From the NCBI GenBank assembly GCA_033002965.1, contig JAURVB010013564.1, forward strand, positions 1 to 64,000: a stretch of 64,000 bases of DNA. The letters are read 5' to 3'. Below the pieces are notes generated by a model. The model was not told the origin of the DNA and did not search any database. It worked only from the letters and a program-made list of their open reading frames with translations. This document shows positions 23,966 through 36,716 of this stretch, one piece after another. Source of the stretch: Piper betle (taxonomy: Eukaryota > Streptophyta > Magnoliopsida > Piperales > Piperaceae). The position numbers and the translations under genes are program-made. Every line of letters starts with the position of its first letter. Within the stretch, counting starts at the first letter, position 1.

Positions 23966-25059
23966 TATATAGATAGATAGATTTCGACATTGTTGATTTT
24001 AGTTCACTCATTTATTTAAAAGATTGCATTACTTTCCAAAGATAAAACGTAGAAATAATCCTTTGTACTTTGATTTTAATTTGAAAAGAGGTTATTTTTT
24101 ATGCAATGTAATCTTATTTCCTAATTTATAGAAAATCTTTCTCTTTTTAACTAGTTAAATAAAATTTACTGTAATTACATACATAACCAAAAAGATTATA
24201 AGGCCACAACTAGCTTCCACTGGCTGTCTTGCCCAGCAGTTGCCAGATCAGACCACTGGGATGGACCGATTTGTTGCCAAGAAGGTCCGGTCCAGAGCCG
24301 ATTTTAATTAATGAACCTAATTTATATTTAAGTGGTTAATATCAAAAAAAATTATTTTATTTTTATTTTTATTTTTAACTTTTTTGACACAACTTTAAAA
24401 AATACGTAAAACTTATGCTTGTTGCACTGGTCCGAATTGTCACTACACTGTGGATTTGAATATAAACTTTCTTTGGCTCAGGACACGAACACATGAAATT
24501 GGGGTCAGTCTTCTCGGCACTATCTTTGAGAGGAAAAACATAAATTCACACAAATCAATGAATTATAAACTGATTATCTACTTAGATGGTAGACGGTTGT
24601 AAGTGATTAGTTTTATCTTATTATTACAGATTAATGATTTGAAAATTATAGGTAGGAATCCTTTCATCTATTTTGTTCTAGATGTCCATCTCATTCATTG
24701 GATGTGAATAAAAAAATTCTGGACAAAGAGTAAATAATTTTACAATTTTATAAATTTTTAATTTTATTTAATATAGTTATTCTTATATTGGCATAAAGAC
24801 GATATAATTGCCCATTAAAGATCATATGATTGTTATTTTCAAATTAAATAAATTATATTTATTATCCAACGTAATCTAACGATTTCACATTAATTTGAGC
24901 TCTCATAAAAACATCCATATTTTTTTCACATATATTAATATTAACATTCTATTAGTTTTATTAAATAATAAACAAATGAGTTGGGGGTAAAAAAATTTTT
25001 CTCTCCCATAAGAAGTGATTAGGCTAATTAGGCTACCTACTGTGGAAGATTTGTCAAGG

Positions 25060-25067
25060 TTCTAGAA
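25060..25067 (+). promoter_or_regulatory. Candidate heat-shock element upstream of CPN20
   Basis: TTCTAGAA is a perfect head-to-head TTCnnGAA core, with an imperfect further unit on the 3' side (ccCTC). It sits about 293 bp upstream of the chaperonin ATG. Heat-shock factors bind such inverted nGAAn units, and a co-chaperonin is a sensible target. Two perfect units is the minimum, so this is suggestive only. Confidence 0.45.
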
Positions 25068-25111
25068 CCCTCCAACATCCTCTCTGAACTCAAAACCCTT
25101 TTATCATCTTC

Positions 25112-25119
25112 TAGGGTTT
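25112..25119 (-). promoter_or_regulatory. Telo-box (AAACCCTA) in the CPN20 promoter/leader
   Basis: The plus strand reads TAGGGTTT, the complement of the AAACCCTA core that is common just upstream of the start in plant housekeeping and translation-related genes. A pyrimidine-rich patch at about 25220-25285 follows, typical of a leader. Confidence 0.4.
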
Positions 25120-25359
25120 TTGTCCCCTTCATTATCTCTCTACATGACTAGGAACTGAAAGCATAACCCTACCAGTACCCAACCTGCATTCCCAGTTATC
25201 TTCCCAAAGGTTCAATCTTTTATCATCCTTTCCTCTTCTCCTTCTTGGATTTCCTCATCTTGCACTCTTTCCCTCTCTCTGTCAAAAAGGACTGAAAAAA
25301 AATTTGTGTTTTTCCACTGTCATTGAATCTTGGTTGATGATTATGGGCAGGTTGTGGTC

Positions 25360-27145
25360 ATGGCGGCTGTGCAGTTCTCGGCTTCCTTTGCTGCTAAAAG
25401 CTTGCTGGCATTTGAAGGCCTGCGGACTCACTCGGTGAAGATGCCGGCGGTCGGGGCTTCCGGCGTTGAGCTCAGAAGCAGACCACTTCGCGGATTTTGT
25501 GTAAGAGCCGCTACTGTTGTCGCACCGAAGGTCAATCCTCTTTCTCTCATCGTTGTTCTCTTTTTTTGCATATTGTTACGTACTTGGATTGAATATATGA
25601 ATAGTATAATGGCAGAGTTGATGTATACCCCCACCCGTTGAATTGTTGTCAAAGACCTGATCTTTACATATTTGGTTAAATTTTGAATGGTATGGTGATG
25701 GAGTTTGTATGCTCTGTAAATTGAAGTCGAAGACTGGATAGTTACTGCTTATTTAGATGATTGAGTTGATTTTTGACGATGGTTGATAATTGATATGCCC
25801 TTGTGCTCAATAACGACAATGCAGGAATCGTTGTGTCTAATGGGAGTAAAATTGTTTGTCTACGTTGATTGATTGATTGATTTATTTATTTATTTATTTT
25901 TAAATGTAGTATACGGGTATAAAGCCATTGGCTGATAGAGTGCTTGTTAAGATTAAGACCGCCGAGGAGAAAACTGTTGGGGGTATTCTTCTTCCCACCA
26001 CAGCGCAGACGAAGCCTCAAGGAGGTGAGGTGGTTGCTGTCGGTGAAGGCAGAACCGTTGGGAAGAACAAGGTGGACATCAGCGTACAGGTATATAAGGG
26101 GATTTCCGGTTACTGTGATTTATTGTAGTTTATCTTAGAAAAAGACTGCTCCTTGCATTGATGTTTCCTTTTTATGCATTTATTTATACGCTGGTAAGTG
26201 TGTTGTACTGGTTCAACCATCCTGTGGCCAACGAAATAATGTCTGTGACCTGTCATTGACAGACTGGTGCACAAGTCGTCTATTCCAAATACGCAGGCAC
26301 GGAGGTGGTATTCAATGGAGTTAACCATCTTCTACTCAAAGAGGATGATATAGTGGGCATTTTTGAAACTGATGACGTTAAAGATTTGAAGCCTTTAAAT
26401 GATCGCGTTCTGATTAAGGTAGTCATGGCATTTCCTTTTTTTGTTCTTACGTCAGTATGACAACCAGAGATGAAAAATTAGATGAAATAGATAAATGCTT
26501 GTGCTATTTAGGAAGCAAGCTTGTTATTGTGGAGCTATTCTAAAGTATCATAACAGTTAGTTATTCAATGGACACTCAGAGGTAGAATAGAAATCAGTAT
26601 TCTAAAATATCATAACAACCATTGAGGATAGGGTAGATGGTAGAGGTGTTGATGATAATATTGGTTTGAGCCATTTGATTAATGACAGCTTTATATTTCC
26701 ACCGTTATTGTGCATTTGAGGAATAGTGAAATTTGAAGTTGCTGTATGGTTTTCGGATCAATGTTTGGGCTTGGTGAATTTGGAGAGGGGTTGTAACTTT
26801 AGTTGGCAATAACAGGTTGTTGAAGCCGAAGAGATGACAGCAGGTGGGTTGCTCTTAACCGAAGCAACAAAAGAAAAACCCTCCATTGGAACGGTATGTT
26901 ATTCAATTCAACTATATTTTGACAGATTGCTTGGTGTTATCTTCCTAAATAACTGACGTTGCCGAGTGCAGATCACTGCAGTAGGGCCAGGACCCTTGGA
27001 TGAGGAGGGAAAGAGGAAGCCGCTTTCAGTGACTCCCGGAAACACAATATTGTATTCCAAGTATGCTGGCAACGAATTCAAAGGCACTGATGGGACAGAC
27101 TATATTACCTTGAGAGTGTCGGATATAATAGCGGTGCTCTCTTAG
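25360..27145 (+). CDS. CPN20: 20-kDa chaperonin, chloroplastic (CPN20/CPN21, double GroES domain)
   Basis: This is the plastid co-chaperonin that caps Cpn60 rings during folding of stromal proteins. Exons: 25360-25530, 25910-26089, 26263-26418, 26816-26893, 26972-27145 (stop TAG). All borders are phase 0, giving 252 residues, the usual length. The start is the ATG in 'gtcATGGCGGCTG'. Residues 1-55 form a transit peptide rich in Ala/Ser/Arg. Two Cpn10 domains follow in tandem, at about 60-155 ([11 protein letters not shown], mobile loop [20 protein letters not shown]) and about 156-252 ([32 protein letters not shown], ending SDIIAVLS). The tandem duplication is the hallmark of the plastid form; mitochondrial Cpn10 has one domain. 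The reading frame is intact. A heat-shock-element candidate lies upstream. Confidence 0.97.
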
Positions 27146-30100
27146 TTCGTATTAAGCTTATAACTTCGGTTGAGTTTCTAGATTGACATTGGCATTTCAC
27201 AAAGGGGTTCCGCTCAAAAGTTTCGATTTTGTGATCCTAGTGTGGATGTCAATGTTTAGCTTCCTTCCCGTTCTTTGAAGTATACCTTCTAATGTCCAAA
27301 ACTACCACCTGCTTGCCAGTATTTACCCTTTCGAGACCAATTTGGTGCTGCGCTTACAAATAAATTTGGGTTGATCCCGGGGTCAGCAAATGTATGTGAC
27401 AACTTAATTTCAACGGATTTCTGATGTGCTACTTAGACATGTGAATGATTGTGAAATCCATGAATTACAAATAGTTCTGCTAAAAGATGTCGAAGAGCGA
27501 ATTCTTGGCCTAGCGTGGCATGATAAAGATGCCACCACGAGCTCCGTTCGAGCAAACAACAATGAAGCTTTCAAACATATTCGAGCGATACGTCTGTTAC
27601 TCCCATTAAATCTTAAGTAAAGCTTTTAATCATTTCGGAATTGCAATCAGGTGTACATGAACATTGCTAGCTATACATTGATTTTGAATGGCTTGATTAA
27701 TTAGTAAGCAGCCAGATTTAATTTCTTGAGTAGGCATAACACTTGCAAAATTCAGCAAGTTATTCACCTTTGTTATGTACAACTATTTATGACCAATTGC
27801 CTCTTGATTTACGAACTAAAACTTCCTCGAACTTTTTTCCTACAAATGTACCGTTTCTTCCCCTTTGCAAACAAGCTTGATGCTTCATCTGTAAATAATA
27901 TCTACAAATTATTTAAGAAACAAATCATGCCAGCAAAGATCCAAGTCGTGTTAATGTAAAATTTTATTTTTTATTTTAATCATATTAACAATTATATATT
28001 GTAAATATTTTGTTACTTTGTTAATGTATTTAAATTTGAAGTTTTATTTCAAAGTTTACTTCTACTAGAATAACATTTTTCCAGGTTTGCTCAGTTTGAG
28101 TATATAATAAGAGAGTTAAAATTATAAATAACATTAGAGATTACTTTGAAATATATAATCGTCATATTTAAATTGGACTTCTTAAACATTTTTGTAATTT
28201 CTATTTTAAAAAAGATTAATAAAACTAAAGTAGATTTCTTAATAACGTTGCTTTTCCATACCTTGATTTACAAAATAATAGAAGTACAAATAGTAAGGGG
28301 TGTGTAATTTGTCATGATGATTTTATGTTTTAGTATAGTACGATATATATATATATATATATATCATAAATATATAATTAAAATTAATTAAGTCTACTTA
28401 TATTTTATATTAAATTAGTCTATCTATATATTTAATAATTAATTTTACATTCTAATATTAAATATTATGTTATAATCCTCTTTTAATTATATATCAATCA
28501 AATTTAATCATACTTATATTAGGTTTTTAAGCACTTCTAATAGTATGGTAAAAATATTTTTGATTAGTCCAAATTAAATATTTAAATATAAATATTTGTG
28601 CTTACTTTAAACTTAAAAATTATAAAAATTACAACTTAACCTTTATAATATCACTAAAATAAATAAATATAGGTGGCTTAAAGAAATCTTAAGATAAAAA
28701 ACATTATAAAAATAAGAAGCAAATGATGTAAAATATTGTTGCTACACTTTGTCTACAAATAATCTAATAAAAGATAAAATAAAAGTAATTTTAAATAAGT
28801 ATTTTATTTATGTGAAAAGAAAATTTTCAAATAAAAATGATTATTCTTTATGACAATGAATATTGTTTATGACATTGTTATTTGTGGGAACACTTTATTA
28901 ATAAACAATTTTGTCTTCAAAACCTTTAGGGCATTTTATTTTATTTTATTTATTTTTACATGTTTTAAGTAAAATCATTAACAAATTATAAATGATAAAA
29001 TATTTTATTTTATATTTAACTAACGAGCAAAATATTCTTTTTATAAAATATAATAATATAAACCTTTTATTTGTTAGAAAATCATAGTTAAACTTTTTTT
29101 TAATATTATTTGCTTTAGTTATTGTATTAAGCCTTGGAGTCGCTACAAACAACAATTGACACGACTTCTTATTATATAAAAATTATTAATTTTATTATAA
29201 GTAGGTAATTTTATATTTGTAAGTGTTTTCTCATATTGCTTAGGGGAATAGATATTTTTTTAATTAAATTACATATTGTTTTCGGTGGGTTAAATTTTTT
29301 TGTTAGAATTTAGAGAAAGTGTTTTCTTTTGGAATGAAAAGAAGAGGAAGCCACTTAAATGACTCATGAAACTAAGTTCATGAGGTTGTCAAAAAAATTT
29401 TATTTTAAATAAAGTATAATAAAGAATTAGTCAAGGACCTTACACATCACATGGGCACATTTTGAATTTAAAAATAATATACCCTAACAATATACAAAAC
29501 TCATATGATTAAATATTTAAAATAGTATAGGGAATATCTATTTAATTTTAACAAAAAAATCTGTTTAAAATTTAGTACACATTGATTGTGCAAAAATATT
29601 AAAAATCACTATGAAAAAGTAGAATCTGAAGTAAATATATAAGTAAAAAATGTTAATTTGGGTAGGATTTTATTATTAAAATAAAATTTATCAAATTTTC
29701 AGGATATTTAGTATGGGTGGAATTTTTCTTAACAATAAATAACAAAAAATACAAATCTTTATTTAATTAGGCATTTATGGGCCAGAAAGCCACATATGTG
29801 TAGAAATTTTAAATTGAGTAAGTACTAATAAGTAAACAATTTTATTTGATTGTAAATATTTAAATTGAATTTATAAAATTTTTAGAATTTTTAATTTTGG
29901 TAAAACTATACTCTAATATTTTCTAATAATAAATAACAATAATAAAAATTCTAACATATATGTGTGTATTTATATAAGGGCCCATAGTGTTATTATGGGT
30001 CAGAATCGACGGAAAGTGAACAATTGTAAAAAATAATGAAACTGAAACAAGCTAGAACACTTTAATATAAAGCATAGATGAATTCCTATAACTTTTCATA

Positions 30101-31747
30101 AAAGTAAACAATTATCAAATTTTTGTGCAAGGGCGTATTCACATTTCATATCTAACTAGCAAAAAAACACCTGCGAATGCTCGTACTATAATAATCAAAA
30201 GAATACGAATATATTTTATAAACACATTTGTTAAAAAATATTTTCTAATGAATAATTATTCAATTTTTAAACTAATATTTAAAGAATCATAATAAATGAA
30301 AAAAATTTAGGCATTATTAATAAAAATAATTTAATTACACAAATATATGAACATTTTATTTTTAAACTTCAATAAAACAAATATCATCAATTTAAAAGGA
30401 AAATAAAAAAAATTTATAAAAAATAGTTTCAAGTTTTTTTGTAAAAAAAAATTATTAAAGGAATAGATTGTAAAGATGATAAAAAAATACGTTTGGCAAA
30501 AACTATGATAAAGAAATGGCATAGATAATTGAAAAAATAATAAAACAAAAAATAACATTTTTTCATACTTTAAATAGAACAAACTTCATAAATTTAATAA
30601 GGGAAATATATAAAATTTCTTTATAATTTTTAACATGCAAGAACAAAAAATAATTAAAAATAGATAAATAAGGTTTTTTCATTAAAAAAATTGTCATTGA
30701 ATTATTTGGAAACATGATAAGACAAGTCATTACTTAAAAATAATTTAAAAGAATTCCGTTGAAGAGAATTCACGTGAAACAAATATAATGAGATTTTCTC
30801 TTAAAAAAAGATTAGATAGATCTTAAAAATCAAATGAATAGTTTAAACAACAGCCACAATATTTCTCTTTCTTCAAATGAGCTGTCAATGATAAATTAAG
30901 AAGGTGGCCTTTAGAAAAAAAATTGGATGCATAGAATATTCTTTTTGGAGTAAGAATCAGAATTGATAAGAAAATTTTCAGATAGAAAATGATGCAACCC
31001 TTTAAATATAACTTTTTCGAAAAATTACAAACTAACGAGGGTAGACTTTTATAAAGAGGTATATCCTACCCATTCTAAAGAAAGTATCATTTTATAAGGA
31101 GGCACATTTTATAAAAGTATATTTTTTCAAATAATTGCATCGTTTTAGAAGGAATGAGTCATATTTTGTAAGAGTCATTTCCAATCCAAAGTAATTATCA
31201 CACATATTTTATAGGAGTGCCCCTTTCCACGATGACTTTTCCTCGTCAGCATTCTCCCTTAGATCCATTCTCACTGCTTAGTACTTATTGGAAGAGGCGG
31301 AAAGTTGATGGAACGTTGTCCGGTCCTTAAATTTGTATTCTTTTAAATATCGCTTTCTCTTTTTAAATCTTTCAGGCACTATTATACTTTTATTTTTTAA
31401 TCAATTTTTAAAAACCATTCTTCTACTCTATTCATCCCTTTTTTATTCTAAGATGAAGTCTTCTTGTACCATTTTTAGTGTTGTTTTTTTATGTTAATCT
31501 TGTTCTGATTGTTTTCTTCTATAATCTCAACTAAAAAAGTATTGATACATTAACAATAAAAAAACATTTGTTTTAAACTCATTATTTTTAATTTGTTTGG
31601 ATTAGAAAACCTGTTTGGATTATTTAAAATGTTGGTTTTTACATGTTGATCTTGCTTTTTTCCTTTTTATATTCTCGCTTGTAAATATTTTATAAAAATA
31701 TAAAAATATTTTGACATGCTAGTGATAAATATTGAGAATTTTTAACC
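27146..31747. other. 3' flank of CPN20, then AT-rich gene desert
   Basis: The first 200-300 bp are probably CPN20 3' untranslated sequence. After that no gene is supported. 27960-31200 is very AT-rich with many homopolymers, a (TA)n run at 28349-28370, and no coding-like frame. Frames of up to 83 codons here are A/T-composition artefacts. Confidence 0.55.
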
Positions 31748-31920
31748 TGTAAAATTCTATTCCCATTGAAACATTGAAACTAGGTTTATATACAAAGAAG
31801 AAGAAGAAGACCGGCTAAACTACAGAAACAAGATAAAGCCGAGCCATTGATTATACAAGATAACACCTCACCCATTGAAAACATAAATAAACTAAACTAG
31901 TATACAACTGCTATGTATTC
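31748..31920 (-). mobile_element. Short 3' LTR of a decayed Copia element (minus strand)
   Basis: On the minus strand, a purine-rich tract, GAGGGGAGA (31927-31935), is followed by AT-rich sequence that runs to '...gaattttaca' at about 31748. That is the expected order of polypurine tract then 3' LTR, with an A-terminal CA end. The exact LTR start is uncertain (near 31916-31924). An (AAG)n stretch at about 31797-31810 lies inside. The matching 5' LTR is not in the window. Confidence 0.5.
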
Positions 31921-31924
31921 ATAA

Positions 31925-32035
31925 TATCTCCCCTCAAGCAAAGCTTTGTGAAAAGATTAAGCTTGAACATAATGGCAGCAAAGTTTTGAAACATCAAAGG
32001 CTTGGTGAAGACATCTGCAAGCTATGCACCGGATG
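31925..32035 (-). pseudogene. C-terminus of Ty1/Copia pol plus polypurine tract
   Basis: The minus-strand reading gives ...LADVFTKPLMFQNFAAI then KLNLFTKLCLRG, directly before the GAGGGGAGA tract. LADVFTKPL is the signature near the end of Copia RNase H. One stop codon (TAG) sits just before LADV. The upstream part of the same gene lies at 36717-37835 on the same strand, beyond a 4.7-kb insertion. Confidence 0.75.
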
Positions 32036-33795
32036 TAACACCCTATTTTTTGGTTTGAGGGTGAACCGAAGTGTGATGTTAAAATTTGAAAAATTATTCA
32101 TTGGACTATTATCGTACAAACGTCACGGAAGTGAATCTCAACCCTCAAAGAGGCTTAAGACGTAAACCTTACTGGATTTTATATAATGCATGCTGATGAT
32201 AGTACCATAGAAAGACTTTTACACTTACAGCTCCTAATATGAACACTCCTAGTCTTGGGAGAGGTCACACTTTCCTGACAACTAAGAAGATGATTTTACA
32301 ATACAATAAACGTTTCGAGCTACACAAATGAAATACCTCCAATGTAGCTAAAACTCTAAACTTTTTATAATACAGATGCATGTTACAACCTTGAGTTATG
32401 TATCTTATTCTTATTCTTATGATGATTCGGAATTTATTATACGCAACACATGGGTTGTGATTACCTGTTCTACATACCAACAACTAGAAATTAAATTACA
32501 GATATATTTTTCAAGTGTTAGGCATCATATCATAACCCAAGTTGCAAAAATCGATCGATTCTACTCGGAATCGGCCGATTTAAATGAGATTGGAAAGATT
32601 CATATCCAAAAAAGTAGGAAAATTGATTTTCAGAAAAAATCGGTCCATGAATCTGCCAATTTAAGCAGATTCCGAACGGCAGCGAGGTATAGGGTAGTGA
32701 GGGTGGCGATGGGGTGATGGGGGGCTGGGGGGGGCAATGATAGTGGGGGACGAGGTGGGATGCGCAAGAGACGGGTAGGGTCAGTGGAGGAAGGGAGGGG
32801 CCGACAGGAAGGGGTGGAGGGGGGACCGGCGGGCTAGGCGGGGCGGACTGGGAGTGGGTGGGGGGGGGGATTGGGCAGGGGGGACAACGAGGTGCGTGGG
32901 GGACGGGCCGCTCCGGGTTGGTGGGGAAGGGGGTGGCAGGGAGGGGCGGGCGATGTACATAGGGGGGAGGGGACGGGGCAAGACCGGCAGGGGGAAGGTG
33001 GGGAGGGGCAGGACAGATTGGGTAGCAGCGGCAGCGATCAGCAGGGGTGAAGGAGGGGCGGCACATTGGGGAGAAAAAAACGAGGGAAAGAAATAATCAG
33101 TGGCATATTCATAAAAGTTGACTCATCTCTAACTCAAGTCAAAAATAATAACTAATTCTAAATAATTAAAAAAAATCCAAAAAAATTTATGAAAAAATAG
33201 CATAAAATATAATACACATCATAACATCAAAATGACATCAAATGATATTTTATAATTAATAACCCATAGATTTTGACTGATTTAAGTGAACCGATTCTTC
33301 TCTGATTTTTAATAAATCAGTCTGATTTAATGACTCCCTTCTAATCCGATTCAACGTCCGATTTTAATTTTTTCAACTATGATCATAACACTCAGTCTTC
33401 AAGTGGACCTTGACGAGGTATCAACTATAAGCTTCTCTACCCACATTAGTTTAAAACAAACACATTTGCAACTAAATACGTATAGTGTATCATTGTGTTC
33501 CAAGGTCAGTTTCAAGATTCTGGGGCTAAAGGTCTTTAGTTAATAATAGCCCATAATTAATTACCTTGTATGGAATATTAGTTAAATAAAGTAAGATGAA
33601 TTACACTCAGCACACACCATACGAAGCAAGTCTACATCTTATAACACATCATAACCTTAAGCCCATTCAGGGAATCATATTACACTTAAATTACATCCCA
33701 AAATACACAATATTTCACCAGCAAAACCACACAACGACTGGTAACCCCGTCATGAGCCACTTGATCATTTCGCCATCATCAACCAATACTTAAAG

Positions 33796-33835
<40 letters not shown>

Positions 33836-36716
33836 AGAAAAATGCCAATAATCAAATAAGCTGATTACTAGTATGAAAGTAATTAATCATAATATCAAAA
33901 CTGGTGGATGAATACCCTAGTACTCTCAAAAGAAATCTCAAACATCAAGCGTAGGTCATAGTCACTCAACGGCCACACAACATAATCATACATATTGTAC
34001 TAAAACCCTCAATGACACCACGTGTAGCCTAGACAACTTAATGCAAATACGTGTTATAACTATACACATGTATATGAATCTAGTTGACAATAATATGTCT
34101 ACATTATACCTCACTGCTGGCAAGATCTTACAAATAAACACACATAAGAAAATCCATCTCATATACATTTACATTTAGGGCTTGGGTAGGAGTTTATTTC
34201 ATTTAGTTTTTCGATCTTAAGTTCAAAAATTATCAAAGGATCTCAACCTTGAAGTTTTATTAAACTGCAGACATAAGTCGTATAAATAACCTGAAACTAA
34301 TGGGATCTAATCAAACGCCACGAACTTCGTCTCATGATTGTAAAACAAAACTATGATAGAGCCAAACATAGAGTCAAAGAGGTGGAGTCTTACAAATCTG
34401 GATTAGTCAAGATCCTCGTCCTAACTTAGTAAGCTCACTCTGCGTATCTTAACAAGTGAAAAGAAACCTTAATCACTCGCCGACCAATACAACACACAAA
34501 ACGAAATGACGCCTCCACATATGCACAACACACACAAGCTTAATTAACTTAATCATCTTACTTAATGACTTATTAAATCTAATTAGATAACTGTAATTAA
34601 AGTTCAGGGTTGGATGTATACTTAGTGGGAAAAGTTCAATACTTAGGGTTTTATCATTGAACGTAATAAGACGATTTTTGGATAGACCAAACGGTGTTCA
34701 AATGGATTGAGATTTGGGCCAATGGGGTCTTGACACTCTAAGGGTATCATAAAAAAATCACGACCATAAACCAACATGCTAAACAAGGTCCACTAAAGTT
34801 GGGCTAAGGTGCTAGGAATAGTGTTCCTTGGTCGCGTACCAATTTTCCTAAATTTTGTTCATGGTATTGGAGACTTCAAATGGGCCTGGCTAAAATAGGA
34901 GATTTAAACAACACTGTGGGCTTAAGTCTTGTAAAATTTTAAGTCCAAACTCCAAATATTTGTGCCTAAGTAAACTCAGGAATGGAAGGTATTGGCGAGG
35001 GCATTTTTGTAGCTGGCTAGACCTACTTGGCTTGGTAATTTCTACAAGAAGATTTACTAAGCAAATACTTACCAAATTTTAGGGTGATGTTTTTGGGACA
35101 AACTATAAGGTCTTGATAAAATTTGAGAAAATTTTACTTTCAAAAAACTAGGTTTTAAGATTTTGTAACTATAGCTAAGGAATTAAAGTTTCACCTTGCA
35201 TTCCTATCGACTCTATAAAACATGATTATCTAACCACCTAAATGATTTTTAACTTAGCGCAAAAGTTACATGTTAATAGTAAATAATTATCAAGTCCATA
35301 TTTTATTAATTTTTTAATAGGTTTAACGTGAAGTACAATCTCAGAGCATAGCATAGCACGTCAACAAAACTACAACCACATAATGTATTTAAGGTTTTGT
35401 TCATGCCCTTACTAAAGTTATTTTATCATGGTATTTTATCAAGAAGTAGCTAACATCATGAACAATAATCATGTGAAAGATAGCTTTTAAATACATCTTA
35501 AAACATGATGTAACAATTGAAGAAAAGGGCAATCACGTTACTGGGACCATGAAAGTTACCACCTTTTGCTAAGTTTGATAGCTGTTCATGCTTATACATG
35601 CAAAATAAAACAAAAAATATAAGAAAAACTTGTATATCTATTTCTTCTTAAGCTAACAAGATAAGAATCATGCAAATCTACGACCTACAGCATGAGATAT
35701 GAATTTTATACCGAAATGGTGCACATAAAAGCCTACAGATTTTACAAAACTCATAACTATTTTCATACATAAGAAAGTGACATGATTTCAAAACCTAACT
35801 ACTCCTAACAAAAGATATACATGATAAAGATATAATAAAACTACAAACATAGACATATAAGCATGCAACAGAAGCAAAATATAAAAAAGGGAGGAAAAGT
35901 AAGACTTTTACCTCTTACGGGTCAAAGGGAAGGTCTCTTGGGGCCTCCTACCCTAAGACCTACAACCCTAGGAGGTTGGCTGGGCTTGGAGATGGCTTAG
36001 AGGAGCTAAGGAGAGTTATGGAGGAAGTAGGGAAGAATTAAGGAAGGGGAAGGTCAGGAAGAGTGAGCAAAAGGGTCAAAAGTCGAGGAGAGGGGTTGCA
36101 TTTACACAAGGGAAAACAGTCCATAAGGGCATTGACCTCAGCCAAGCTAGACCATGAAAAAAGTGAGACCCAGACCCTGTGCGTCCACTAAATTGAGCTA
36201 CACGTAAAGTTATATTAACTTTCCAGGGGCAAGGGTATCGGGATCATAGCCCTAATTCCATGAATTTTTGCCGCAAGGGCGTTGGCAAGGAGCCTTTGCG
36301 CCACCTGGCATAAAGGAGTTATGAGGGTGTCTTTGCTCTGGGCATAGTTTACGTGCAGCTCGGGTTCTCACCCATGGGGCTGTAGGACGACCTCAAGAAT
36401 CGCGCCGTAGGTCCCGGGGGAGGAGGGGTGATAGGATCGACCACAAGGGGTTTCAAACATGCAAAAATTGATTTAGAGTCGAAAGAGATATGGTCTTAAA
36501 ACTAACTAGACTCGACTCACATAAAATAAAAAATAAGAGCCAAAACAATATAGTGTCCAGCTAGGCGACGCCAAGCACTGAGGGAGACTAAGGTCGTGAT
36601 TCGTACATACATACTATACATAAGTATATGATAAAAGGGACAAACAACTCAATCCAGGTCGTGACTAAACCGAAATTAAAATCGTCGAGTGAAAAACTCG
36701 GATTTTAAACTGAATG
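32036..36716. mobile_element. 4.7-kb TGTAACACCC-type insertion splitting the Copia pol
   Basis: The repeat starts at 32034 (TGTAACACCC) and breaks a Copia reading frame that resumes at 36717. ATG is present at both borders (32033-32035 and 36714-36716). Removing the insertion plus one ATG joins the Copia frame as ...IRFVPSGA*LADVF..., which supports these borders and a short duplication. Contents: a GC-rich block at 32690-33075, an 'aaaaaatcc' tract at about 33170, a (TA)n run at 33799-33832, and a segment at 34160-34340 ('gcttgggtaggag', 'ggatctcaac', 'gggatctaatcaaacgcca') matching 1970-2130 of the inverted-arm element. No transposase or pol is seen. It is a relative of the repeat at 841-7195; the superfamily is unresolved. 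Confidence 0.6.
33799..33832. repeat. (TA)n microsatellite
   Basis: About 17 TA units within the insertion at 32036-36716. Confidence 0.9.

Larger units (their letters stand above)
20031..25050. other. Intergenic spacer, AT-rich with local repeats
   Basis: No gene is supported in this 5-kb stretch. Two GC-richer patches, 20800-21060 ('ggccatggccacc', 'tgatctag' words) and 24200-24310 ('ctggctgtcttgcccagcagttgcc'), look like decayed insertions. 22120-22560 and 23480-23965 carry degenerate AT-rich tandem repeats, and 22880-22921 a heptamer repeat (separate entries). The remainder is low-complexity A/T sequence. Confidence 0.5.

Noticed and set aside
25330..25359. Extension of the CPN20 frame upstream of 25360
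   Set aside because: The extension has no ATG, and the ATG at 25360 gives the expected transit-peptide start ([10 protein letters not shown]).
32530..33096. 178-codon proline-rich frame (minus) and a glycine-rich frame (plus)
   Set aside because: G-run-rich block inside the 4.7-kb insertion, equivalent to the GC-rich block of the related repeat at 2660-3300. No domain is present and both strands are open.
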